Below, piece by piece: positions 46,291-57,540 of a DNA stretch of 64,000 bases. The notes beneath the pieces were generated by a model. That model had not been told where the DNA came from. It did not search any database and was given only the letters and a program-made list of their open reading frames with translations. Each line of letters begins with the position of its first letter. Position 1 is the first letter of the stretch. The position numbers and the translations under genes are program-made. Location: positions 1,025,301-1,089,300 of the forward strand of contig JAJVDF010000028.1 in NCBI GenBank assembly GCA_022410635.1. Direction: 5' to 3'. Origin of the DNA: Tretioscincus oriximinensis. Taxonomy: Eukaryota; Chordata; Lepidosauria; Squamata; Gymnophthalmidae.

Positions 46291-46683
46291 TACACTAAAT
46301 TTAAAATTCCAGTGCTACCATTTGCTTATTACTGTTTTACTGAATTTGTTTGGGTAGAGGTTGAGTCACAACAGCATAGTCAGAATTTAAACTAACTAAC
46401 TAAATAGTTTTTTTATATTTACATTTTTAATTCAGAACCACAAAGTGCAATAACAGCCAATAACTTGGATAGCTTCAATAGAACAGCAGCCAAATTGATG
46501 AAGGGAAGACTTTCAAGGGTGGTATGCTATCATCTGACTTTAAAAGCCAGTTGTACAGGGTCCTGAGTGCTCAACATGTGGGACTCAAAGAAAACTGAGA
46601 ANAGACTCTGCTGGACAATACCATTAGTCCAATTTCCCAATACCTAGGCACCATATCTATATCCCCGTCTTCATTAGAGGAGA

Positions 46684-46885
46684 GAAGCTAGCAGCACTTT
46701 GAGACTAACTTGAGAAAAGTGGTTGGCATAAGCTTTCGTAGACAGGTCTACTTCTTCAGCATCTGAAGAAGTAGACCTGTCTACGAAAGCTTACGCCAAC
46801 CACTTTTCTCAAGTTAGTCTCAAAGTGCTGCTAGCTCCTTTGCTGGACTTTCTGCTAGACTAACACGGCTATTTCTCTGAAATTG
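46684..46885. mobile_element. second Penelope-end fold-back (near-perfect palindrome)
   Basis: About 75 bp (46684-46759) are the reverse complement of 46763-46838 around the 3-nt centre CAT, with one internal change (TTATGCC versus TTACGCC). Both arms contain the full hammerhead-like block (CTGAAGAAGTAGAC, CTACGAAAGC). The right side continues to the Penelope end TTTCTCTGAAAT. Flanks CCCGTCTTCATTAGA and CCCATCTTCGTTGAA look like a diverged target duplication. Confidence 0.82.
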
Positions 46886-49800
46886 CCCATCTTCGTTGAA
46901 ACTCTGGAATTGTAATCTGGAACAAGGCCTGGAATAAGATCCAATGCTGAAGGGGACTATATATAGTGCACTGTCTTGGCATGTGCTACAATAGACATTT
47001 AATAGTAAATCATTCCATAGAAATAAAGTGATAACAGTAAAAATAACAAACAGAAGCTAAATGTATATTCTTATTTATATTAGTAGTGTTTTCTTTTTCT
47101 AAAGGACATCGTTTAAGGCATATTCTGACTGGACTCATAAACACTGAAATAAAATAAACAATTACCAAAAGGAAAGCCACAGTCAAACACAAGAGCATAT
47201 ATAACTTTCATTTTATTTAGTGATGTAATAAGTTTGGGGACATATATCAGGACCAAGAGAGTCATGGTCATTAATTTAAGCAATAAATCATAAGCCTTGC
47301 CAACAATGACAGCAAACAGATGCTAACAAGGAAATGTGTTATTTAATATTGCCATGTATTATAAAAATGGAAGCATGTTTAAGACGTGCCTTAAATTTTT
47401 ATAATAATATGCATTTAGTACTTTACTGTTTTGACACATGGAAAAAAATCTAATTCATAGATCTTCTCTGCAAAGGCATGCTGTTTTGTAAGCAATGGAT
47501 ATATTCTAGATTATTTTGTTGATTTTTTAAAGAAGAAAATTCTTAAAACGATATACATGTAATACCTGATTTATTATCAAACATTTTGCAATAAATATTT
47601 CTAGCATTGTAATTTACCACAGAAAATGAGTACTTCTTAAAGTAATATTTTAAAGGAACAAGGGAACATTCTCTGTATTTAGTCTCAATTTAGGTTAAAA
47701 TGTTTAGGGATTCTTCAAGTCAGCATTTTAAAATTATGATCATTTTCAGACAAAGCATCTTCCTAGATAGATACAGGATGGAGACATACAAACAGGAATA
47801 TTATAGTGGATTCATTTATTTAAACTTGGCTTCTTCCCATCCAGTTTTTTTTAAAAAAGAAATCCTTCCTTACCGAGATGCATAAATTGAAACATCCTTA
47901 TTTTGCAAGCTGTATCATAGATCACTACTTAATTCCCTTTAACGATATTCTATAAAAATAATTTGACTGATTAAAACTATCTCCTCCACAAAAATGGGGG
48001 GACGGACAGACCTGATTCAGTTCCCTATTGTATAAAATTAGTATATTCTGATAGTAGTCTCAAAGCGAAAACAACCTCTTCTAATTTTTACTTGCCACAC
48101 ACAAGAATATCTCTATTTGAAATGTATATGGTAATAGGTAGCCTATGTTTTGTAACATTACTGTTGAACAAAGTAATCAGATGCACTGTGTTTTTGTTTA
48201 TACCTGATTTTATTTAACTATTCCTTTCAGTCAAGTATTGAATGTCCCGGCTGCATTTCCTTGGAAGTGCTATAGTCAATGCTTTAAAACACTTGAGGAA
48301 GCACTGATCAGAGTACGGAAACGAAATTTTCTTCATTAAATCTACTGAAGCAGATATTAAAAATGCATTTAATATACTGGGAGATGGTTGGTGGGCATCA
48401 GAGAGTGTGACAGGGCAGTTACTGATGAGTTGCTGTCAGACGGCCTTCTCAGCAGGAATCTGTGTCTAAGGCTTCTGAAGGACAGCAATATCTTCCCTTG
48501 TGTGTAAGCTCTATTCATCTCCCAAGTATTTACTAAATCACAGGGCTCTGCACACAAACCTAGCGTTTCAGTGGATGCTAACAAATGATGGATGGTCCAG
48601 TCAATTCGTTATGTCTTGAAAGCGTGATTTCCTGCCATTCCAATCATCAAACCTCTAGAGCTTTCAGAGCTGATCAGTTCTAGAGAATATATTTTGCAGG
48701 CTCTATTAAAGGAGTAGAGGTTGTTACATTAAAGTCTCTAACTTTTTTTTTCTTGTTGGCCACATTGAAAGAATAGGAAAAAAATCCTTGGCTTTCCATA
48801 TAAAGCAGGCAGATATCTATTTTATAACCATATGGGTAAAAATACAATTTTGTACTCAAAGTATACTCTGTTAAGTTTAAAAAATCAGAATTATTATTTT
48901 GTTATGATAAAACTTTAAATGTAAAATCAGAAAGACACTTTGTAAAAACAAAGTAGTTCAGTGTTAATCATATAATGGACAACACTTCTTCAGTAAATAT
49001 TTCCAGTATCTGTTTACTGTGGATCTGTTTAATAAAAGTATGAAAACATATTCCTACCTTAAACTCATGTAACAAATCAATATCGCTTTATTCACATTTG
49101 CTTGTAGAATAGACCAATTACAATATTATACAATGTCTGCAATTTTCAATGTAAGTTTAGTTTTCTGTTTCCTATCTTTTTAAGAATGTGGTAAGGTAAT
49201 CTATGAAAACAAATAAAAACATATTACATATTCTTTTTATTCAACAGTTTCCTACCACCACCTATAATAAATATTTGGCCTACAGACAAATTTTAAAAAA
49301 CCCAAAATGACTCCATTCCACCTAAAGAAATCAAACGCACCAGGAAACCATTATTTTTCTAACCTTTCTTTACTTACTAGGTAGATTTGGTAAATGTGCC
49401 AAAAAACCTCCCTGTTTTGCCCTGCCATTCACCTCAACCTTGACCTGAAGATTAAACTCACTTTTATTGCTCACAAAGGTCATCTGTATTAGGTCAACAT
49501 TCAAAGTCCCTTGTCAACTAAGGCTGATATATTCCAACCTTTCCTACTCTAATGCATCAAATTTTTCATGGTGAGGTCATATGCAGCAGACAGTGTATTC
49601 AGCAATTTATTGTACCCTTGTAATTTAGCACAGAATATGATTGTCCAAAAAGCTGTCACATGAATAAAATTTTTGCCATGATATGCTGAATTCTATAAGC
49701 CTAGAAAGCTAACAAATCTGGACCTTCGTGCAGGCTCCATAAAACGTTGTCCCTGAACTGAAATGCAAAATTATAACTGTTACAAGAAGGCGGAGGTATG

Positions 49801-51040
49801 GCAGACTATAATAAGAAGGCCAAGGTTTGGAAAACTGCATGTACTGTAATACAAAATATGGCTGAATAGTAATGCACACTCGCTTTAAAACAATATTCAA
49901 ATAAAACAAAGAGGCATGAAAGTACATTTTATTGGTCACAGGAATATACATTTATTTTTCAATGTAATCACCATTTAAGCTATATATTCCTCCCAATAAT
50001 GAACCAGTTTTCTCTTCCTGTCAAGTGAAAAATTCTGGTCATCGTTTCTTGATCCAGAGTCTCATTGCATTTCTTCACTTCATTATCCGCAGTGAAATGA
50101 ATGTCCTTCAAGAAGACCAGGGACTCAGTCTGGTCTTCTAGTTAGAGTATCAAACTCTTCCTGTGTTCCATATTGAAGGGGAAAGAGGTTTCTCAGGGCT
50201 TTTCCAACAACATATAGAGAATGTAATGGGTTCACTTTGAATCAGTTTGTCCACCTGCTTTTGATGCTTCTCAGTCACAGAAACCGGATGATTACTTTTA
50301 GACTCAGCTATCAATGAAAAAACTATATCGCCCACCTATTCACAATACTTGAATCAAACAGTTTCATCACCATAAACGTCTTGTATACAACAATAGGATT
50401 AACTTTTTTGACTGTTAAAAATACAACCCACTGATATGGTAAGCCCATTTGATGTGTGTATGGAATTCAGTGAATTCAAGTTTGTAATGGGAGAATGTAC
50501 TGTACCTACAAGATGGCAGTAGCCCCCATTCTGTATGATGTTTTGTTCTCATGTTAGGTGCTACTGTGCATTACTATTCAGAAGACCCTCATAGCATTTT
50601 AAAATCAAAACATGTAGAAATCCACAACAATGACCACACACATGGATATACTAAATCTCAACTTCCAATATTCCTGATTTTTAAAATCATTACCCTACCT
50701 TTTTGTCTCAAGTTGAATTAATTCAAAGAAATACATGAAGAGACAAATAATCAACTCACATGAAACCAACAAACTTTAATTATTTATTTTTACTTAAAAT
50801 TGCTATGTATCATTTCTTTTTAAAAAAATGTTGAAGTGGTTTAAGACATAGTATTAAAACCAAATTGCAAAATATGCATTTAACCATAACAACCTGAGAA
50901 AAGGTTTATATAACATTTCATATAAGGTTTATATGAAATGATAGTTTCTATAATACATTGTTTATTTTTGATAGTTTATATAAAGCATTAATGCAATTGA
51001 ATCAAGTTCAGCTTCTAGCCACCACATGGAAAAATTAATA
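46886..51040. other. repeat-poor block, unassigned
   Basis: Over 4 kb without any recognisable LINE, SINE or MITE end, the longest such stretch in the window's right half. 47200-47560 and 48200-48700 have mixed composition, unlike decayed repeats. A 12-13-bp palindrome (CATTTCATATAA and complement) is at about 50915-50941. No exon recognised. It could hold regulatory elements. Confidence 0.45.
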
Positions 51041-51135
51041 TAGAATCACAGAGTTGGAAGAGACCTTCAGGGTCAATGGGTCCAACCCTCTGTTCAATGC
51101 AGGATTTACTAAATTATCTCAGACAGATGGATGTC
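51041..51135 (-). repeat. CR1 3'-end fragment
   Basis: ATAGAATCACAGAGTTGGAA and GGGTCCAACCCTCTGTTC are the reverse complement of the CR1 3' end. Sister to 2478-2560. Confidence 0.75.
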
Positions 51136-51792
51136 CTGGCAATTTTAAGAATTGGCTTGTCGTTATTTTCTCCAGTAATATTCTTAACTACTACTGGAAT
51201 CTAATCATGCTTAAATTTCAGGATCAGATAAGATTTATTAAAAACATCTTAAAATACAGAAGCATGCATTGTACATATTATATTGAGAAAAGAGACAACT
51301 AGGTTTTCTTCAGTATCATAAATCAACAAATTAGCTACTGAGATTAAAAACACCAATTCTGAATTACAAAAAAATAAAAATTATGAAGCAATATTTTACA
51401 TACATCCTTTTAACATGGTGGAAGAGAACCTACATTTTCCCATTCACTGGTATGAACTGACATCTGATCGTTGCAGTGCTCTGTTAGATAAGAATATCCC
51501 ATAATTGAGAACAGAGATGCTCACATTACTGAATTATCAATATAAGAGTGGCATAGACCAGATTTGTTATTTTCTAATCCAAGGAGCTCAAAATTAAGAA
51601 GTAAAAATATCTGTGAATTGAGAAGTCTGAGTCTATTCCATGTATTGCTGAACATATCGAACACGTGTTATAATTATGTAGACATTTACACATTATTTTA
51701 TATGATGTCAGCAAATTTTTAAGGCCTTCCCTCAAGCAGGAGAACAGAGGCTGGTGAAAACTAATCTTCTTTAAAGAATACGTTGGTAAATT

Positions 51793-51870
51793 TATTTATT
51801 TATTTATACTTATATCCCGCCCTATAACCGAAGGTCTCAGGGTGGCAGGGATAGAGATGGCATTTCTAAA
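51793..51870 (-). repeat. L2-like LINE 3' tail
   Basis: TTTATTTATTTATTTATAC, then CCGCCCTATAACCGAAGG and TCTCAGGGTGGCAGGG. Confidence 0.7.
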
Positions 51871-52149
51871 TGAGACTGTTAAAGACTTGTTTCATTTCCC
51901 ACTGTCAATAGGGCTCATGCCCTGTTATCCTCAACACTGGACTATTGTGGTATGCTTTATTATATATTTTTGAGTTTACTTTGAAAGCTGCAGTTCCTGA
52001 ATGCAAATGTCTAAATAAATATTCTTGATTCTTTTACTGAAAGGACTTCTGCTGGATCCAGTGTGTAATAGATTTTTATGGTTTCTTTCTTACTCAGAAA
52101 GTCATAAACAGGTTTCCAACCAAGTAAATAAACAAACATCCTATCCCAC

Positions 52150-52345
52150 ACACATTTCTGAGACCTGCCAAAAGGACCTGTCTATTCAACTTGGCCTTTG
52201 CCTGAGGAAACAATTTCACTCCCAATTTCAGGCACTGTTTGTTGCTTTTAGGGAGCCTATTGTAAATTTTGTTTTATTCCTATTTGTTATTGCTATAACC
52301 TGCCCCTAGACTTTCAGATATAGGTAGGAATGAAATAAATACAAT
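52150..52345 (+). repeat. L2-like LINE 3' end, degenerate
   Basis: GGACCTGTCTATTCAACTTG and GGCCTTTGCCTGAGG parallel the ORF2 end of the 9517 copy. A decayed tail (CCCCTAGACTTTCAGATATA) follows. Confidence 0.6.
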
Positions 52346-53058
52346 TTAAAAATTCTTGCCATTTTTTGCATAATTTTGTAATTTCAGAAGCATACTTTAT
52401 TTACACACTTGGCTAAGGAGAACTCATCTCTCTCATAGCACATTTTGGTGTGGAATTCTGGATATACTTCCTAGCCTGAATCAAGCAATTCACTGATAGC
52501 CATTCATGGTCCCAAGGTCCAAAGTTGCAGAGTGGAGGGCTTTTTACAGCAAACCACAAATAGCCCATTTGGAGAACCATTTCTAGAGTCTGACAAAACA
52601 GTTCCAGGATCAATGTACCACTTGAACCAGTTGAGCTGTCTATATGGTGGACAATTGGAGAAACCAAAGCTGAAGAATGTTTGGAAGAACACTTTGAAGT
52701 GGTTTCCTCCTAGTACTCATCAGTATGATTTTCATGCTGGTGACAACTCCAAGTTCAAGGCTGGTGCAGCCTGGCTATTTTCAAAGGGACTCCCTACTGA
52801 GTAGAAGTTACGTTCCTTGGGAGCAGTTAGTTTCCGCCCAGAAGAACACTGTGGAAACTTCCTCAACGATTAGATGTCATTTAAGTCTCACAAATAGCAA
52901 AATATATATTTACAGAAGCTTTACCAATTACTAAAACTGATTTGTTTAGAACATTGCATTCAAGACCACTTATAATTAACAGGACTTTGATTATTGATAT
53001 GTATATGCAACTTTAATGCCAACAGAAAAATATAGGGGGGCATATATGTTACATAGAA
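52346..53058. other. coding-like but unrecognised segment at 52410-52930
   Basis: The plus strand is open for 90 codons at 52532-52804 (CLYGGQLEKPKLKNVWKN, FKAGAAWLFSKGLPTE). It continues beyond one TAG stop with FRPEEHCGNFLND. Low repeat content and a protein-like composition suggest a decayed retrocopy or exon. I do not recognise the protein, and the opposite strand also has open frames. Confidence 0.3.
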
Positions 53059-53063
53059 GTATA

Positions 53064-54048
53064 TGGAGTTCATGAAAATCGGCTGCCGCTGCGAATTGTG
53101 GCGGCACCCGGAAGTTGCTGGCGGGGAAGGAGAGACGTGCTAGGAAGCCGCCTCTCTATCGCGCCCACAACAGGACGCAATTTGATGACGCGGCTTCCGG
53201 GTGGCGAAGGGTATAAAACCCTTCGCCGCCCACCATCTTCCTTCTTCGCAGGGCAGCGCGAAGCCCATCCTCCCCTCCCTTACATTATTGTCTTCCTTCC
53301 AGTCATGGTGGCACAGTGTTGGCGGGTACACAGCTTGGCTAAGTCAAGAGGAGTCAAAAGACCTGAACACAGGGATCCCCAATGACTACCTCATAGTTTG
53401 AGGGCCCTTCTTAAAAGGGTTCCAGACTCGTGTGCCTACTTGGGGGATCGGTAGGTTGAGCACGAGTTTGGAGTCACTGAGGCGGGGCCGTACACAGGAC
53501 GGATTCTTGAAGGCCCTCTCAAACCTCAGTGGTCCTTGGTAAGGGTGGGTCGGATTTGGCTGCTGGACGGCTCGGGAGCCTAGGCCAAGAAAAAGGGGGG
53601 GCTGACCTGCCGGGTGGGGGCAGCCCAGGGACCCCGTCANGGGGCGGGGCCTAATTGGTCAATAGGCGGGGCCCGAGCCGGGCAGACTTGATGGCATGGG
53701 CGGCCGCGCTGAGAGGAGCAGGCGCCCAGCTGGTTGCAGGTCAGGCCGGGTGGCTGACCTGAGCCAGAAAATGCCGGTCAGGCCGCGTGGCTGACCTGGG
53801 GTCGACTGCCAAGCTATTGCGCCTACCACACTCCTGCTCGAGCCATGGCCTAATCTCTCCACTTCTGATTCTTGTTAATTGTATAAGCACTTGTTATGTT
53901 TAGGTTCCGGGCTGCGTTATTGTCACGCGTTTTGCGTCAGGGTTTTATTTGAATATTGTTAATAAGTTAATAAATTATGTTTTTTGCACTGTACCGTTTT
54001 AGTCTCACTCTCTTCCCTCCACGGCAAATGCTAAAAGCACTTATTCCA
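53064..54048 (+). mobile_element. GC-rich LTR-like or promoter-like insert (~985 bp)
   Basis: Composition jumps from AT-rich to GC-rich at about 53080 and back by about 53870. It contains a TATA box (TATAAAA at 53212), two copies of a GGTCAG...CTGACC hairpin unit (53739-53760 and 53776-53797), GC boxes (GGGGCGGGGCC) and an AATAAA at 53969-53974. The best ends are TGGAGT (53064) and ATTCCA (54048), flanked by GTATA and GTATC, a 4-of-5 match. This would make a long LTR with an unusually long R region. The alternative is a CpG-island promoter of an unknown transcript. The boundaries are tentative. Confidence 0.45.
53203..53227 (+). promoter_or_regulatory. TATA box embedded in a perfect 10-bp inverted repeat
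   Basis: GGCGAAGGGT (53203-53212) and ACCCTTCGCC (53218-53227) are exact complements around the loop ATAAA, so the TATAAAA box sits at the tip of a hairpin. Downstream lies C/T-rich CACCATCTTCCTTCTTC, like a pol II initiator region. No CDIN1 coding sequence follows on this strand. Confidence 0.6.
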
Positions 54049-54053
54049 GTATC

Positions 54054-54959
54054 CAGCATTCTTTTGCATTATATTGCTACACTGAATATATTGATGCTAG
54101 GGAAACACACTACTTAGGATCAACTGAAGTATCCTTAATGAAAATTGCTGATAATAAGCAAGAATTATAATATACATTTTAACACCTTGTAACTTTCTCA
54201 GACTTCTACTGGTTAATATCTCATCCTAGAGTCACAGTCCATTTGCCACTTTAGTTCAATGTAGCTTGAAGAACAAGCCACATTTTACTTATTAGCTTTT
54301 TCTGTTTCTTACCAGAGACTACTAAAATAGTGTAAAAATGTATACATTAAAATAGAATAAAAACTGAAAAAGTAAGCAGCAAACAAAGTAAGCAGCACTG
54401 TCTTCTGGCAATGGGCAAAGTGCTTTTACATGTAAATGGGTATATGTTTCTATTGTTGTGTGAGTTTTGCACATTTGAGATATTTTGAATATGAAATAAA
54501 GGGACTTGTAAATTTCAGCTATTCAAAAGCTATTTGCAATCTACATTTCAAGTAAATTCATGAGTACCAGCACTAACCTTTGGGTGAAAATTAACCTTGT
54601 AAGCCACACTGAATCCCTTTGGGTGAGAAGCGCAAGGTATAAGAACCAGATTCTTATTATTATTATGTGAATGTTTTGCGTGGTTGGGACTATTTTGGTG
54701 GGTTTGCACTGCTTTTGTTGTTTCTGTTGCGTTGGTTGATGGTTAAATTCTTGAGTAAATACAAGGTGCCTTTTAGTCTATATGTGCTGTGTCCATTTTT
54801 CTATATGCCTGATGTACTGTGCGCATTTTTTCCCCTTGTGTATCTTTTTCTTCCTTCAAAACAGTATTTTGGTTCAGAGGTTAAAGTCCAAAGCAAAATG
54901 GAGAAGAAAGTTCTAACAGTTGAAGAAGGCAAAGGGTCCACGGCTAAAACTCAGGTTTT
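54054..54959. other. AT-rich sequence with a SINE/LINE-like tail
   Basis: At 54585-54667 GTAAGCCACACTGAATCCC and AAGCGCAAGGTATAAGAACC with TTATTATTATTA look like the 3' end of a SINE or LINE. The class is unresolved. The remainder is unassigned. Confidence 0.4.
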
Positions 54960-54967
54960 ATATTACA

Positions 54968-55149
54968 TAGGCTGACCAGATGACCCCTTTTCGGGGGAAT
55001 TGGATACCTGGTTTTGGGGTGCCTCCCAGTTTTTTTCTGAGGAAAGTTATTTCAAAAAAAAAAAATTTTCCTCAGAAAAAAACGGGAGGCACTCCCAAAA
55101 TGGGTTTTCAAACCCACCCACCCCCAAAAGGGGTCATCTCGTCAGCCTA
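54968..55149. mobile_element. hAT-type MITE, family A copy 2 (182 bp)
   Basis: TAGGCTGACCAGATGACCCC at the left end and its complement at the right (GGGGTCATCTCGTCAGCCTA), with GTGCCTCCCAG and CTGAGGAAA in the arms. Flanked by ATATTACA (54960-54967) and ATATTAGA (55150-55157), an 8-bp duplication with one change. No coding region. Confidence 0.85.
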
Positions 55150-55157
55150 ATATTAGA

Positions 55158-57134
55158 GTTTTTAAGTGAAAAGATCTGATATTAGTATGTTTACCCACTG
55201 CAGCCAAAGGAAAACACATGCTTTCCTTTTGACAAACAGACATCTGTGTCCTTAACCACTGCAATCTATAATGTACTGGCCCATTAGGATCCTGGAGTTA
55301 CAGCCTGAGTAAAAGCAACAACTTCATGAAAAACACTTGTTTAGCTACAGGTACAAGCATCTCATGTGGTACACATCTCAAGTGTACATAGATCTGCAGT
55401 CTATGGCAAACACATGTCTGATAAAGTGTGGTAGAGTACTGGCAGCACAAGTGGCACCCGTGTTTCAGCATTGCAGTCAGTGTACAATTCTTGCCTTGTG
55501 GAGCTATTGCATCTCCTGTAGCATCAATGTGTTCAGCAAGCTGATAGATTCTTATCTTGTTGTGTGGGAAGGCTGGCAACTTCAGTACTTTAGCACTGAA
55601 ATACACAAAATACACTTGTCAGAATGAGAAGCCATTTGTGTGTTATATATTGGTATTGCACTCTGTGAAAGACTTTGCAGGTGTTGCAGTTTGTACAGTA
55701 TCTCTGTGAGATAGCACAGGCATGACACTGATATGTGGTAAAGTGTGTGTCTCTATGTTGTGGGGCAACTGTTGTTCTGAACCTTTTTTAATTCAGGTTC
55801 CTTTCTATTTTGCACTGGGTCTTATTCAAGGCAGATTTACAATGAAGCCTATTGCTCCCAGAATATGGATTCTCATTAAATTGTGTTTTGCAAGAAGGGA
55901 ACCATCTCATTACAGGCAGATCTAATGTACTTTTTACCAATTTAAAATTGTTAACTCAAATAATCACAAGTGGAAGTCACTTGGATGACCTTGCCTCACG
56001 AAGGTGTTGTGAGGGCAAAATGCTTGCCTTCTCTTCCTTTGGAACAAAGAACAGATATAAATGTAAACATAAATATTTATCTTTATGCCACATAACCTTA
56101 CACAGCTTACATATTTTTACCACTTTAATTCTACTGGTATAATTAAAATTCTTTTTTCTTTTACTTTTTTAGAAGGGTTTATTCCCTGGCACTTTTCACA
56201 AGGCCAAATTTTTGACAGTTTAAATACCAATATCCGTTTTATCTCATCAGCAGCTATAGATAGAAAAGTTCTGCCTATGCTGAATTGTCCCAAAAAGCTT
56301 CAAGATTAATTTGATTTAAAAGGCTTCAGGAGCTTTCAAAGGAGAGTTGGTGGTTTCAGGCCATTTCCTAATGGACAGCTGCATCTATCATAAAACCATC
56401 AGGATTTCTACCATTATTGGCAATTTCTCATCCACATACAGATACAATATTTTCATTTTAGAGTCTAGGCATATCAGTGGAAAGGTATACGCAAGACAGA
56501 ACTGGAAGTGTGTGGAAATATACAGTTATATTTCTGTATACCAAAGCAATACACACACACAAAAATCAATTGCTTAAAATTTTACTATCCTTTTATAATT
56601 TTTATATACTTTTACTCAGCTATTTGTTTTTTGAATAACATGATTCAGTTACTTGAATTTAAATAAATTTAGACATTTTATTTATTTATTTATTTATTTA
56701 TTTGAAGATATCAAGACAAATGAAGCCAAAGACAATTTATCTGTTCATTTTAACGATGCCAGAAAAGTTACAATTTCTTTAACATGTAGAATAATTAAAA
56801 AGAATAAGAAATATAATAATTTGAAGTGATATGAAGAAAAGACCATCTAGTATCTTTTCCATACTGTGAATTTGGATTACAGTGTCAAAATAGTTTGGAT
56901 CCATGGTGTTTGATAAACTACACTTTTAAAACAGACATACACATGTACAAATGATTTTTTTTCTCTTCAGTTGACTACCAGTCATTACCTGAAGAAAAGA
57001 CTTAGTATTTCCATTATAAAAAATAGCATCTATGATAATGTGTATGTTATAAAGCAAGTATTTATTAAGCCTTCTCCTATATCAACCTGCCAATGCCTTA
57101 AGATCTGCAGAGGAGGCCATCCTAACTGTACCAC
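55158..57134. other. unique AT-rich sequence, (TTTA)n near 56685
   Basis: Short unremarkable frames only. A TTTA microsatellite at 56685-56705. No exon or element recognised. Confidence 0.4.
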
Positions 57135-57293
57135 TAGGCTGACCAGATGACCCCTTTGGGGTGGTGGTGGTTGAAAACCCGTTTTTGGGGTCCCTCCCAG
57201 TTTTTTCTGAGGAATTTTTTTTCTAAAAAGCTTTTTTTTCCAATTTTTTTGTTTTGTTTTTTTTTTCCTCAGAAAAAACCAGGAGGCACCCCA
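57135..57293. mobile_element. hAT-type MITE, family A copy 3, right end missing
   Basis: The left terminus TAGGCTGACCAGATGACCCC and both inner arm segments (TCCCAGTTTTTTCTGAGG and its complement) are present. The copy stops at GGAGGCACCCCA, where L2-like sequence begins, so the last ~50 bp are lost. No target duplication can be seen. Confidence 0.78.
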
Positions 57294-57540
57294 ATAAACC
57301 CTATCTCAGTGGCAAAGAGGAGGAAACCCAGGATAGAGTATTCTCCATGGCAGCCCCCAGACTGTGGAACAGTGTCCCCCTTGAGGTGTGTTAATCACCA
57401 TCTCTGAAGATGCATCTCTTTAATCTGGTCTTTGGCTTAAAAAACTTCTCTCCCTCCTCTATTTTCAAATACAATATTGCTGTTTAATTGAATATAGTAT
57501 GTTAAATAAATGTAAATAAATGTAAATAAATAATAAATAA
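57294..57540 (+). mobile_element. L2-like LINE 3' fragment
   Basis: The plus strand encodes a degraded C-terminus (GCAGCCCCCAGACTGTGGAA, the position of the P.LWNS motif). GATGCATCTCTTTAATCTGG and a tail of TAAATAAATG repeats follow. The MITE to its left is broken exactly at this junction. Confidence 0.7.

Noticed and set aside
48369..48584. Minus frame with RSLRHRF, considered as the missing N-terminal CDIN1 exon
   Set aside because: CDIN1 has a superficially similar SLRKLKQRF, but neighbouring residues, splice sites and phase do not fit.
53098..53385. 95-codon frame in the GC-rich insert
   Set aside because: No family features and no ATG initiator. GC-rich DNA has few stop codons, so the frame is expected by chance.
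53064..54048. GC-rich block as the CDIN1 promoter
   Set aside because: Its TATA and poly(A) signals point to the plus strand while CDIN1 is on the minus strand. The first CDIN1 exon was not seen next to it, and an inserted element explains the sharp borders better.
54667..54975. 102-codon frame with a hydrophobic N-terminus
   Set aside because: It runs into the terminal inverted repeat of a MITE and has no recognisable domain. The apparent membrane segments reflect T-rich DNA.
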